Assembly: GCA_950022295.1 (NCBI GenBank)
Contig: OX465601.1
Location: 112,549,501-112,613,500 of the forward strand
Origin: Bromus sterilis
Lineage: Eukaryota; Streptophyta; Magnoliopsida; Poales; Poaceae
Length of the DNA: 64,000 bases
Reading direction: 5' to 3'
Position 1 is the first letter of the stretch, and each line of letters opens with the position of its first letter. Positions 11,321-22,973 of the stretch are shown here, piece by piece. The notes beneath the pieces were generated by a model, which was not told the DNA's origin, did no database searches, and worked only from the letters and a program-made list of their open reading frames with translations. Both the position numbers and the translations under genes were made by a program.

Positions 11321-12125
11321 CTAGCTAAATGTCTATGCGTTGCCACGGAACAATAAATTAAGATGTACATGCACTAATTAAAATAGTGAAGAAGTGACGG
11401 TGATCAAATATACCAAAGTACTCTAAATACACGGATGCTATATACTGAAAAGTCTTTTTGAATCAATGATCACCAATGCTTATGTATTCACATATGGGGA
11501 ATTACCCTTAAAAATGGAGAATCAAAATCATTAATTATTTACAACAATTTAATCACCAACAGTTTCCATGGCTTCATGCCCATTGTCTTTGTGCATCTAC
11601 CTGCATTGAAAACAAAAAAAATAAGGCTATTTCGATTCGAGCTAATCTTGGCTCATAAAAAAATGTAAATCTTAATAAAATGTTGGAATTGATGATAGTT
11701 TTCTATCTGATACAGTGCAGGTGGGCCTGTAAAACTTTGACATGTTGTAATCCTACAATCCATTTCGTAAGTTTCCCTACTAATTACAGTCTTCCAAAAT
11801 AAAGCATCCCTTAATTTCTATCATTTACCATTGACGACGAGTACCCCCAGCCAAAACATGTACTATTAGTTACTAAACAGATTCGCAAAAATACAAACTT
11901 GAAGGATAATATCTGCAAGAATAAATATAGCAATAGCCATCAGTAAGTGGTGAGAAAAAACAAATGTAAAAAACAACTCCGCTAGAAAAATCAATCAAAA
12001 CCTTAACCGTCCGAGGGCCAATCACGGCTGCGTTTCCAACTTAGGTTGTGATGTCATGCTATATTTTCATGCATGAACGCTTCCCCCTGGCTTTGTCCTC
12101 CCACATGTTGCAAATAACTTTAGTA

Positions 12126-12219
12126 CTACCTCTGATCCTAAATAACTGTCGCAAGTTACACTATGAAGTATAACTATCTTAGTTGTTTTTCCAAGACACT
12201 TTTTTAGGATAGGAGGGAG
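12126..12219. mobile_element. Stowaway-type MITE (94 bp)
   Basis: Terminal inverted repeats: left CTACCTCTGATCCTAAATA, right TTTTTTAGGATAGGAGGGAG, flanked by TA on both sides. Length, TA target site and the CTCCCTCYG-like end fit the grass Stowaway (Tc1/Mariner) MITEs. It lies inside the Helitron. Confidence 0.75.
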
Positions 12220-12506
12220 TAGAACATATGAGCACAGGACACTACAGGATAGTCAATTGAACTTTCTTGGCTGTCAAGAGGCAAGAAACAAACTTACATA
12301 GGTCTTTGAAAAATAAAGTAGAACATGATAATGAGAAAGTGAACTTGCACTGCATCATGCACATAAATATTGTGCATACATTCATCGATGGAGATATTGC
12401 TCTTGCGCACTCATATATGACTGTCCAGCAAAATATTAGAGAAGTAAAGAAGAGAATTTCCCACGAGGTGACAACAAAAATCTAAGCTATGCCAAAAGTA
12501 TAGAAT

Positions 12507-15500
12507 CATGTTTTGGAGGGTACACAATTTGAAAAGAGAAACTCTGAAGAATATATATGTCAAATCTCAGATTATATGCGCACAGGTCAAAAAGAGAAAC
12601 TATGCTGAATATGATAATATAATCTCAGATTTGACATGTATTGGATTTGAAGTTGACATGCAATTTAAAAACTAATAAATTTTCATGAGCTCCTCTACAC
12701 AATCTGGAAAGAGGAACTCAGAATATACAATGTGGGATATTGCCAAGAACAGTAAAACACATAGCCATCAACTGCTCGTGGATGCAGGTAGCAAAGAAGA
12801 TCATGACAGATGGTCAGATAAAAACTCAGATGGATAGAGGATAGACTGTGAACCGTGCACCTGGATGGCACCAGCATGCCTAGCTACCAATCTAACTCCT
12901 GAATACCGACTACAGAAATTTTTCGCCTGTCTTCAACCTGTCCAAGAAGACAGTACCAAATTGCCTTGAGCTAGTACGTAGGCATATGCACACAACCTTG
13001 CATCATGCATGCCTGATGCAGACACACGACCTCCTATACCACCTTCTACTCCACCTGACCATCGGTGCCACTGCCCACCATAGTATAAAGAACCGAATTT
13101 TTTTTCATTTTTATTGTTGCGTCCTCCAACACTGGGCTAAAATGCATGGGAATTTCGATTGTTCTTACGTACAAATTGATCATTGTAATGCCACAAAATG
13201 GCACTAAAATACACCCTGATTTTCTATCAGTAGTGGTAATGTGGTATGGTTAACATTATTAATCTGAAGAACTCACTTGTAAATCACTGACTGAGCAAAT
13301 TTTTCCACCAAACAAAACTAAATATTCTAATTTGTCACCAAATAAAGCAGAATAGTGGACCAACAGTCACCGCAAAGTTAAAACTTGAAACCATGTATTC
13401 TCTGCGGACCACCATACGCAGTATATCCCCTCAGATATTTCCTACCTTTTTTAATTCATAAAAATATGGACAAAATTTACAATAGCATGGTCCATTAATT
13501 GTAAAGGAAATCAGCGTAGTAGCCCAATGTCAGTAATACCTCAATGTTTGTATCATGCAAAGGAAATATAAATGAGAAGCATGGTAATGCAAAAAAATTA
13601 ATGCTTACCTTATATATGCTTTAAAACTTGGAAATAAAATTATGCACTCAAGAGATTCCAATGCAAATAAAAGAGGCATGCCAGAGAAGCACCCAACATT
13701 CGTGGTGAAACTGAAGTGCTCTCTCAGTTCCTGCATCTGAGCTACAACCTACAATGTGAACATATGTAAATGTGAATATATACATGGTTTGGCAATTTTC
13801 CAACCCAAGAAAAATCTAATCAGAGTAATTATTCTTAACGGCAATCCAGAACTAAAAAGAGAAAAACAATAGTGATCATGAGTTCATGACAAACATGAGC
13901 AATTAGCAAAAAGGGGAACAGTGCGAAGAGATGTATACATATGGCGTGAGAGGGTCATGAGATCCTCACATGGCACTATCATGTTCAACGACCTACACCT
14001 TCGTCTTGCCGCTCGACTGGCGGACATGAGACCCAGCTCTCATTGTATCAACGACTCTATTGCTTCACTGTATAGAGCAGTCGAAAATGGGGATCAAAAC
14101 TGTGTGTATGGAGTATGGATGTTTGTGAGAGAGGGGAACATGGGATGCAATACCTGAACACACAGACAACGCAAGGATGACTACCGCGTGATGTTGACCG
14201 GCCCCGTTGTAGCAGTGGAGTGAGCCACGACTTGCGTTTCTCTAGTTGACGGTGATGACGTCCATTAGTGCTGCCATGGTCGACCTCAGGCACACGCACG
14301 GGAAAGGGTTTTACCGTAACCATGCTCCCCGTCGATGGACCAACATAAAAAGAGGTCTAGAGTTGACTCATGAGGAAAGTATCATCACATTTTTTTCACA
14401 AACTCATGACAGACCAACATAAAAAGAGGCCCTAGAGAGCTGCACATTTTCTCAAATTTGTGATACCAAACATTACCAAGGATTACCATGAAGCATAAAT
14501 GGTACCACCTCAATTTTAGGGAATTCCATTTCCCAGATTAACCTGAGCATTGATTTGGGTGTCAGTTTTTCTTGTAAGGGTAAAAGTTTACACTGCAAAC
14601 TATAGAACTATGGTAAAATACCAAGAAAATAATTTATTAATCACATGCAAAGTGATGGCAGGACAATGTTGCATGAAAAAAAGTGCTAAACCCCCACTGA
14701 TTTCCTTGCCCTATAGATAACACAAGGGGGTATGTCATATAGTCCACTCTAGACCATGCCAAACATAATTGAAGAGCTTTATATGATTAACTATATGAGT
14801 AAGAGCCAAAGCTGAATGGTTTCAGCTAATACCCAATTGTCCAGCCTTTATCGGACATAATAAATCATTGCATTAGTTCTAAAGTAATATGGTCAGCCCT
14901 TAAGAAAAACTGAATTTGAAGGACATAGTGTTCAACAAAAACACAATACAACTTTGAGAAAACAATGGCTAGAGGAGGTTAAGACTATGTAACAGTGAAT
15001 TTTGTTTGATGTAAATTGGCAATTGGGTACTACCATTAACAAATTAATTATGTGAGAAATGTTAATACTCTCTTAACCATTCACACCCAAGACCTTTTTT
15101 TAGTCCAAATCTTCGTGGACGGATAAATTAACAACGATCACAATAACAATAAAAAGTCAAACGAAACAGAAGAAGCGCAGGCAGTAATAATCTAGTGCAA
15201 CTCACCTTGCTCCTGCTGCACTCCAAGTGGTTCACGATGCCGTCCACCATGTCCGCGCCGGAGAAGCAGTTCTAAGTTCTTCAACGGCTTCACCCGAACG
15301 AACCGGTCCTGTATGGGCAGCCGGTGCCGGAGCACCCTCACGATCCCCACCATGCCGTCCTCCCTCTCCTCCTCCTTGCCGTCGTCGAACCCGTACCACG
15401 GCACCCGCGGCGCCGCGTCGGGACACCGCCTCCCAGCCAGCTCCCGCACGCGCCTCTCGAACTCGTCTCTGTTGCGCAGCGAGTTGAGCACCACCAGCCC

Positions 15501-15905
15501 GCCCAGGAGCTTCTCGTTCAGGAAGATCTGCGGAACCCGCGCGGCCGCGCTGGCCCGGGACGCCAGATCGGCCGAGTGCTCCGGGAACACGTCCAGGTTG
15601 ATCTTCATGTACGGCAGGCCAGACTAGCGGAAGAAGGCGCGCACGACGGCGCAGTCGCGGCAGCCCGAGCGCGAGAAGAAGCTGACCGGCTCCTTGATGT
15701 GGCTGCCCGAGAAGGAGTAGCCGCCGCCGTCGTCGTCTGGAGCGAGCGTACCCACTCAGATGGCGAGGCCGTCGTCGGACTCATGTATGAGCTTGAGGCC
15801 ACCGTCCTTGACGGTAACGGAGATGGTGGAGGCACCGTCATAGATGATGTTCTCGGCCTGCTCCTTCACCGCCGCCGAGGCGCCGACGACCGTTGGATTG
15901 CCTCC
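12507..15905 (-). repeat. Captured segment, copy 2 (inside the Helitron)
   Basis: This is the full-length counterpart of 1-3248. It keeps the 151 bp (15085-15235) missing from copy 1, including the exon's splice donor. Identity to copy 1 is about 99.5% by eye with no other indels seen. Two 20-bp direct repeats (GACCAACATAAAAAGAGG) sit about 75 bp apart near 14338 and 14412 in both copies. Confidence 0.9.
13609..13748 (-). other. Candidate captured exon, gene unknown (copy 2)
   Basis: Counterpart of 1103-1242: minus-strand acceptor ATTGTAG, 46 open codons, donor ATAAG/GTAAGC. The encoded sequence is not recognised. Confidence 0.35.
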
Positions 15906-15915
15906 GACTGGGGAG
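15206..15915 (-). pseudogene. Glutaredoxin-DEP protein exon fragment, pseudogene (copy 2)
   Basis: The minus strand carries the glutaredoxin-like part (CRDC active-site motif, then FLNEKLLGGLVVLNSLRN) and the start of the DEP domain. Past a 7-bp insertion near 15268-15274 the DEP reading resumes in another frame as CFSGADMVDGIVNHLECSR. It ends at a clean exon edge, AGCAAG followed by donor GTGAGT (15201-15205). In-frame stops: TGA 15756-15758 and TAG 15624-15626. The region upstream of the redox domain reads acidic/Ala-rich (NPTVVGASAAVKEQAENIIY), as in the family. A further TGA lies upstream near 15950. It is a fragment of one exon plus the start of the intron, moved by the Helitron. Substrate and partners of the parent protein are not known to me. 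Confidence 0.85.
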
Positions 15916-16188
15916 GCTCTGTCACCATCGGCCGCGCGCGAGAGCGCGGGTCAAGGGAATACATGGTGGAGTGTGAGAGGCGGAGGGAGCAGGGATGAGG
16001 GGGCGGGTGAGGGAGAGAGATGCGTGGCTTGCACAAAACCTAGAACAGTAATGACGGCTGAGAAATCGGACGAGGGAGAAGGGTGAAGAGAAATCAGCGT
16101 GACTTTCCTTTGTGGGTTTCCTTCGATCGGTCGGGGTAGTCCTGTCGACGACGAGACGACATACGGACTCCCCTAGGAGTAGTAGAGA

Positions 16189-16707
16189 TAGCTTTTGGTC
16201 TCGTGACGAAGAGAGAATCGCTCAAGCTTGGGGGAGACTTAAATCCCTAATGTTCAAATGTCTTATTCATGAACTCCCCGAAGATATTATAATTACAAAT
16301 TTTTATGCCAGAATTTCTCGTCAGGATAAGGAGATGTTGGATGCCTCCTCTAGCGGGGTATTCCAAACAAGAAGCGTCGAAGAAAGGTGGGATCTCATCG
16401 AGAGGATCCAGAAGAATACTGAAGACTGGGAAATCGACAAAGTTATTGAACCCCCTATAAATTATGGGCATAATTACATTGAGAGCTATGTGAAAAATGA
16501 TTATTTTAATACCTTTTGTTCTAAGATTGGTCTTGATTCCCAGCTTATGATTGATTTTTGTAAGAACTTTGCCTCTCACGTTGACTCTCTAAGGAGGCTA
16601 AGGATCAGTATCATAAACCCTTTAAAGAGTTACCTATTGATATTCATGTTGCTGACCCTATTCTGCCTGCAGTCTTTTATGAAAACCCCCTTTCCCTACA
16701 AGGATAA
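16189..16707 (+). pseudogene. Element B gag, 3' part
   Basis: The first codons after the Helitron read SFWSRDEERIAQAWGRLKSL, the conserved central motif of Athila Gag (retrotransposon gag domain). The frame is open to about 16590, where a one-base shift occurs, and then continues in a second frame to TAA 16705-16707. That stop overlaps the next ATG as TAATG. No CCHC knuckle is seen. Confidence 0.8.
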
Positions 16708-17640
16708 TGGAGCACTCTTTTGTGACAGGCATAATAAATAAAAGTGCGAGAAGAACTGACGAACCTGAGGACCTGATCAAGGTCGATCCTCAAGTTGCGA
16801 TGGTTAAAGATTTAGTTACTAATGATGTTTCAGATTCCAAGATAAAATTTTGTGTTGTTTCAACTAACATTGTCACAGCCAAGAATAAGAGCTCAATTTC
16901 AGGTACACCAGTTGTATCTGTCAAAATAGGAGATCACAACTATTACGGGCTTTGCGATCTGGGGTCCAGTGCTAGCGCTATTCCTTATTCACTCTATCAG
17001 GAGATCATGGGTGAGATTTCACCATGTGAACTTGAAGAGATCGATGTTACTATTTATCTAGCAAACAAAGAAACTATCTCTCCCATTGGAATTGTGAGAG
17101 ATATTGAAGTCCTATGTGGAAAGGTAAAGTATCCTACCGACTTTCTCGTACTTGGTTCGGTGCAAGATAGTTTTTGCCCTATTATCTTTGGTAGAACTTT
17201 CCTCAGCACTTGCGGTGCTATTATAGATTGCAAAAAAGGTAAAGTTTCTGTTGAATTCAATGGTGATCCATATGAATTTAACTTTTCTAAGTTCTCCAAG
17301 CAGCCTCGTGGTGCTGATTTACCTAGTGATGAAAAAATTATTGAAAATATTGCTTCTATTGCTATTCCTCCTAATGAACCTTTGCAGCAATATATGTAAG
17401 ACCATGAGAATGATATGCGTATGAAGGAAAGAAATGAGTTAGACGAAGTATTTGCAAGACAAGCTGCTATCCTGAAACGCAACCTTCTAGTTGAGCCTTT
17501 AGGGATCCTAGCACAACCAAAAGAAGACCCGGTGTTTGACCTTAAACCACTGCCCGATACGCTCAAGTATGCTTATTTAGATGAAAAGAAAACATATCAT
17601 GTTATTATCAATGCTAACCTTTCAGGATTTTAAGAAGAGC
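16707..17640 (+). pseudogene. Element B protease region of pol
   Basis: The frame from ATG 16707 carries the retroviral-type aspartic protease signature CDLGSSASAIPYSLY (about residues 95-109) followed by a typical flap and FGRTFLSTCGA motif. This enzyme would cut the polyprotein. Stops at TAA 17397-17399 and TAA 17631-17633 interrupt the path to reverse transcriptase. Confidence 0.8.
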
Positions 17641-19110
17641 GATTATTGAAGACACTTCGCAGACACCGTGGTGCCTTGGCTATACCCTGGATGACCTTAA
17701 GGGGATTAGTCCATCGATTTTCCAACACACTATCAATCTCGATCCCGATGCTAAGCCAGTTGTTAATCATCAACGACGGCTGAAACCAAGGATGAAGGAT
17801 GTGGTTAGGACGGAAATTCTCAAGCTTCTAGCCGAAGGTATCATCTACCCTATAGCTGATAGTAGGTGGGTAAGTCCAGTTCATTGTGTTCCTAAGAAAG
17901 GAGGTATGACTGTTGTTCCTAATGATAAAAATGAACTAATACCTCAAAGAGTTGTTATTGGATATAGAATGTGTATTGATTATATGAAATTGAACAAAGC
18001 GACCAGGAAGGACCACTACCCGCTGCCCTTTATTGATCAGATGCTTGAGAGGTTGTCTAAAAAAACCCACTTTTGCTATCTTGATGGGTACTCTGGATTC
18101 TCTCAAATTCATGTCAACACTGCCGATCAAGAGAAGACCACTTTCACGTGTCCCTACGGTACTTATGCTTACATGCGTATGCCTTTTGGTTTATGCAGTG
18201 CACTTGTTACTTTTCAGAGATGTATGTCTGCTATTTTTCATGGTTTCTGTGAGGAGATTGTGGAAGTCTTCATGGACGATTTCTCCGTCTATGGAACTTC
18301 CTTTGACCACTGTCTCCACAATCTTAATAAAGTTTTGCAGAGATGCAAGGATACAACTTAGTTCTAAACTGGGAAAAATGCCACTTCATGGTTAACGAAG
18401 GGATTGTGCTTGGTCACAAGATTTCCGAGAGGGTAATTGAAGTGGACAAGGCGAAGATTGAAGCTCTTGAAAGGATGCCCTATCCAAGGGACATTAAAGG
18501 TATTCGTAGTTTTCTTGGTCATGTTGGTTACTATAGAAGATTTATTAAAGAATTTTCTAAGACTTCGAGACCCCTCACTAATCTTCTCCAGAAGGATGTT
18601 ACTTTTGTATTTGATGAAGATTGTAAGGAGGATTTCGAAGTTCTTAAGAAAGCTTTGATAACCGCTCCTATAGTACAACCACCTGACTGGAAATTTCCCT
18701 TTGAAATTATGTGTGATGCTAGTGATTTTGCTGTTGGAGCTGTTGTAGGACAAAGGGTTGATAAAAAATTGAATGTTATACATTATGCTAGCAAAAACCT
18801 TGATAGTTCTCAAAAGAATTATGCTACTACTGAGAAGGAATTCTTAGCAGTAGTATTTGCTTGTGATAAATTTAGGCCTTATATTGTTGATTCAAAAGTT
18901 ATTATTCATACTGACCATGCTTCTCTTAAGTACCTTATGGCGAAGAAGGATGCCAAACCGAGACTCATCAGGTGGGTACTCCTTCTTCAAGAATTTGATT
19001 TACAGATTGTTGATAGAAAAGGAGCAGACAATCTGATGGAGAGAAATCTTTCAAGGATGGAAGATATACCGCATGACCCCATCCCAGTCAACGACAGTTT
19101 TCCAGACGAA
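17641..19110 (+). pseudogene. Element B reverse transcriptase and RNase H
   Basis: Reverse transcriptase motifs are present in order: VSPVHCVPKKGGM, YRMCIDYMKLNKATRKDHYP, RMPFGLCSALVTFQRCM and the catalytic VEVFMDDFSVYG (FMDD, near 18275). RNase H follows with MCDASDFAVGAVVG, the TEKEFLAV Glu block and IHTDHASLKYL. The usual final Asp block reads GADNLMERNLSR, so one acidic residue is lost. Frameshifts occur near 17672 and 18350. The role would be copying element RNA into DNA. The wide similarity to Athila elements is clear; the copy is dead. Confidence 0.85.
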
Positions 19111-20501
19111 CAACTTGCCATTGTAAAAGTACAATCTCTTTCTGATCCTTGGTTTGCAGATTATGCTAATTTTATCATTGCAAAGTATTTGCCTCCAGGT
19201 TTAACATTTCAGCAAAGGAAGAAGTTCTTCCATGATTTGAGGCACTACTTTTGGGATGACCCTCATCTTTTCAAAGAAGGTCCAGACGGGATCGTGAGAA
19301 GATGCATACCGGAACATGAGCAAAAGGGCATTCTCAGGCAATGTCATGACAGTCCCTATGGAGGACATCACGCCGATGAGAGGACCGCACATAAGGTTCT
19401 CCAATCAGGTTTTTATTGGCCTACTCTCTTTAAAGATGCTAGAAATTATGTTTTATCCTGTGATAAGTGTCATAGAGTTGGTAATATTAGTAGGAGGAAT
19501 GAGATGCCTATGAATTACTCACTAGTGATTGAGCCTTTTGATTGCTGGGGTTTTGATTTTATGGGTCCTTTTCCTCCTTCACACAAGTATACTCACATTT
19601 TAGTAGCTGTTGATTATGTGACCAAGTAGGTTGAAGCAATCCCCACAGAGAGTGCTGATCACAAAACATCTTTGAAAATGCTCAAAGATGTAATTTTCCC
19701 TAGGTTTGGTGTACCTACGTATCTTATGACTGATGGAGGATCAAAATTCACACACGAAGCTTTTAGAAAAGCTTTAGCCAAGTACGATGTCAATGATAGA
19801 ATTGCTTCACCGTACCATCCTCAAACTAGTGGGCAAGTTGAGCTCACCAATAGAGAGATCACGTTGATCTTGCAAAAGACATTTAACAGTTCTAGGAAGG
19901 ACTGGTCAAAGAAGTTAGGAGATGCTTTGTGGGCGTATAGAACTGCTTACAAAAACCCCATGGGCATGTCCTCGTATAAGATGGTCTATGGCAAGGCTTG
20001 CCATTTGCCATTAGAATTAGAACATAAAGATTTCTGGGCTGTTAGAGAGCTTAATGCTGACCCAAAGTTAGCCGGTGAAAAGCGCCTCATGAACTTGACT
20101 TCTCTAGATGAGTGGATAAGTGAAGCTTACGAGAGTGCTAAAATGTTCAAGGAAAAGGTAAAGAAGTGGCATGATAGAAGGATTCTGAAACGTGAATTTA
20201 ATGTTGGTGATAAAGTTTTATTGTTTAAATCCCGTTTTAGGTTTTCTCCAGGTAAATTACTTTCCAGATGGGAAGGGCCATTTCATATCGAGAAGTCTAC
20301 CGGTCAGGTGCAATCAAGATTAACAATTTTGATGGCACCAAACCTCAATTTGTGAATGGGCAAAGACTCAAGCATTACATGGCGGGAGATCCCGTCAACG
20401 TTGATGTAAATATAATACACACAACAACTCATGAAGAATATGTTGCAGACCCTTTCAGACACCAGCAGAAGCAGAATAAGAAAAGGTATGTATTACGGTA
20501 A
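19111..20501 (+). pseudogene. Element B integrase
   Basis: The zinc-binding HHCC region ends CDKCHRVGNISRRNEMP. The catalytic D,D-35-E is visible as FDFMGPFP, MTDGGSKF and SGQVELTNRE, all three acidic residues present. A TAG at 19627-19629 (after YVTK, where Trp is expected, so TGG to TAG) splits the core. A one-base shift near 20290 moves the C-terminal reading to the frame ending at 20501. No chromodomain is seen, as expected for Athila. Confidence 0.85.
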
Positions 20502-20825
20502 GGAAACATCATGAAACCGCCATAAAAGTTCCATATTATGAGTTTTTGCAAAATATAGAAAATTCAGAGCCTAATTGGAGCCGGAGAGGAGCTCCATGGG
20601 GCCCAGGCGCCCCCCTGGCGCGGCCTACCTCCTGGCCGCGCCGGGTGGCCGCCTGGGCACCCAGGAGCTCGTCTCCGACTCCACTTTGGCTCGTTACCTT
20701 CCTTTTGTTGCATAAATTTTTGCTATATACTTGCCCGGATAGTCCCGGCACCGTATCTCGCGGTTTCGTGTGTTTTCTTCTCGAGCTGTTTCTGCCAGGA
20801 GATCTTTTAGCTAGACCTAGGTTCC
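20502..20825 (+). other. Spacer between pol and ORF3 of element B
   Basis: GC-rich, non-coding linker (GGCGCGGCCTACC-type low-complexity) between the end of pol and the third ORF. Open frames here are by-products of the high GC content. Confidence 0.5.
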
Positions 20826-21338
20826 ATGGCTTCCCCAAGTTCCCCCAAGGACAATTTCGTCGTCAACGTGATCAACCCTTACCTCGCTTAGGTGAAGAAC
20901 CATCCTCAAACCGTCCAGTTGGAGGATGGTGTCCTTCACCAAGAAGATCTAAAGGAACCTGCCAAGGAGGGGAGCATCGAGGCCAGGCTAGAAGAGATGG
21001 AGCAAGAAGTCTTCAAGTACAAGAAGATGGTTGAGCGGAGTGTTGAATCCAACTTCGACCTCATCAACGAGTTGAAGACATTCTACAAGAAGGAGACGAG
21101 GGGGATGTGGTCAAGCATCACCTCGGCAGAAGAAAGAATTGATGATCTCCAAGGACAGATCTATGATCTACACAACCAGAATTGTGAGTATGAACTAAAG
21201 TTTATGCGCATGGGTTTAGGTGCTGGAAGCAGGATATTGGAGACTGAAGCCTCTCATGGGACGGGAGAACCTCTACCATGGAAGCGCTTTCTCCATGACT
21301 ACATCAACAACAACAACAACAACATGAATGAGGAGTAA
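20826..21338 (+). pseudogene. Element B ORF3, coiled-coil protein
   Basis: ATG 20826 opens a 171-codon frame (MASPSSPKDNFVVNVINP...) with one TAG at 20889-20891. After the stop it runs open to TAA 21336-21338. The middle is a charged heptad-like helix (ARLEEMEQEVFKYKKMVERS ... AEERIDDLQGQIYDL), so a coiled coil is likely; the end is an Asn run. It sits where some Athila elements have an envelope-like ORF, but I see no signal peptide or membrane segment, so I do not call it envelope. Its role is unknown. Confidence 0.65.
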
Positions 21339-22973
21339 ATCTCCTTGGGTAATGTCACCCCCTTAGCTTGTTCCAAGCTTGGGGGAGTGCCCGGTATATT
21401 TATCTTTATCTTAGTCTTTTAGAGTCAAGTAGAGTCGTATCATGTCTAGGAAATTTATTATATGAAATAGGTGTTTGCATTGAGGTCTATCACTCCTCCT
21501 GTGGAGAGTTTGTATCTGTGAGTGTGGAGTCGTCTATGATGGAATGTTAATGAGAAGTCTATTGGTTTCTTCGCTGCACTCGGTATTCTCTTCATGCAAT
21601 CAACCTTATATGATGATTCTTATGGGGAGTATTGACCTTATGTCAGGTATGGCTTTGAAAACTTTATTTAATTTTGGCAAACATAGCTTTGGTCTTGACA
21701 ACTTCCATGTTTTCTCAAGTAGCGACATAGCCAAAACCTTTATGTTGTAATGCTTGAAGTGTTATGTTGACAAGAAAGACAACTTGATGTGCCATGCTTA
21801 CCTTAATGTTTATGCTTTATATGTTTTGCATCTAAGTTAGCATCAAGTGTCTGTTCTCTCAAAGCCTTTTCTAGCCAAACTCTCCGCCTAGCAGTTTTCT
21901 GCTTGTGCATCCATACCCTGAAACCAATATCTTCCATATGAGTCCACCATACCTTCCTATTCGTGGTATTTCCCTACCACTCCTAAAAGTATATAATTTA
22001 TGTGTTATCCTTAAATGTTGAAAATCTTATGTTTTGTGCCTCTTGTTTAGCTCATGAGGAAGTAGTAGGTAATTCATGATCTTCTTAAGTTGGACAAGTT
22101 TTACCCCGCGATTGCATGTCTAATCTGCAAACCCATAATTCGAAGAGGAACTGGAATGAGTGCGCCCAGCTCGAAAGATAATATAACAAACAAACCCTCC
22201 TTCACGCTTGGTCTATGAGAAATCAGAAACTTTGGCAGTGATAAACAAAGGAGATTAAGGGGATGAGATCGTCCCCACTTGGGAGCCGTTCCTCGAAGCT
22301 TGTCCATCTTGAGAAGTAATTGAGCTATCTATTAGCATCCGTTGACAAACTATGCACCTCCCAAAATTTATTTTCATTCTGTTTCATTTAAGGATAGCAC
22401 ATGATTTATCACTGCTTGCCTTTAACAAGGTCTTTCCTTTACTTTTATGTGAGTCAGTTTCCCTACTACTTTGTTTTCCCAAAGAGAACATACACTTGAT
22501 GCTGATGAGGACTCATTCATATAATGCTGCATTAAGTTTTGCCATGCCACATCATTGTTCACATCATCTTTTGATAAGTGAGTTGTTTGCAAAAGCTATT
22601 GCCAAGAAAACATCTTCCTTTGTGTTAGCATTTGCACTTCATGACTGATAACATGTTCTTTCAAAATCTTCAAATTGTTTCATTAAAAAGTGAAAGAGCA
22701 AAAGTAAAAGTTATTAGTTGTCCTTTGATCAAGGATATGTTTGCCATAATTTGATGAGTTTTCTCAGCCCTACTTTTCATTATAATTGTTATTACTTTCT
22801 CATAAGGACCTTATGAGTTGAGGTTGCTGTTGAGGATGCTTGAGTGTGATGAAGAAACCTTGATGCTTCTTGTCCGTATTCTATTTATCAACACTTCACT
22901 CTCTAAACTTGTGGACAGGTTTACCGAGCTCAGTATTCGCTTGGGGACAAGCGAGGTCTAAGCTTGTGGGAGT
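21339..22973 (+). other. Element B 3' untranslated region and polypurine tract
   Basis: Non-coding, AT-rich. Two purine-rich tracts occur: CAAGCTTGGGGGAGTGCCC near 21376, and AAGCTTGTGGGAGT ending at 22973, immediately before the 3' LTR. The second is the functional polypurine tract position. No other feature is supported. Confidence 0.7.

Larger units (their letters stand above)
11321..16188 (-). mobile_element. Non-autonomous Helitron with captured gene fragments
   Basis: Read on the minus strand, the element starts TCTCTACTACTCC and ends with a decayed GC-rich hairpin region (CCGTGGCAACGCATAG) and GCTAG. Those are the 5' TC and 3' CTAG termini of grass Helitrons. The flanking bases are A before TC and T after CTAG, as expected for insertion between A and T without target duplication. 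The outer flanks join element B's gag in frame with no gained or lost base, which fixes the ends at 4868 bp. No Rep or helicase ORF is present. Cargo: the glutaredoxin/DEP pseudogene exon, a candidate second exon, about 2.6 kb of non-coding sequence, and a MITE. 11321-12125 and 12220-12506 hold nothing else I can support. Confidence 0.85.

Noticed and set aside
12695..12877. 60-codon minus frame also present at 189-371
   Set aside because: Identical only because the segment is duplicated; no splice signals, domain or codon bias.
20546..21034. 162-codon frame across the end of pol and ORF3
   Set aside because: Wrong frame for ORF3 and GC-rich linker. The coiled-coil reading at 20826-21338 is the better one.
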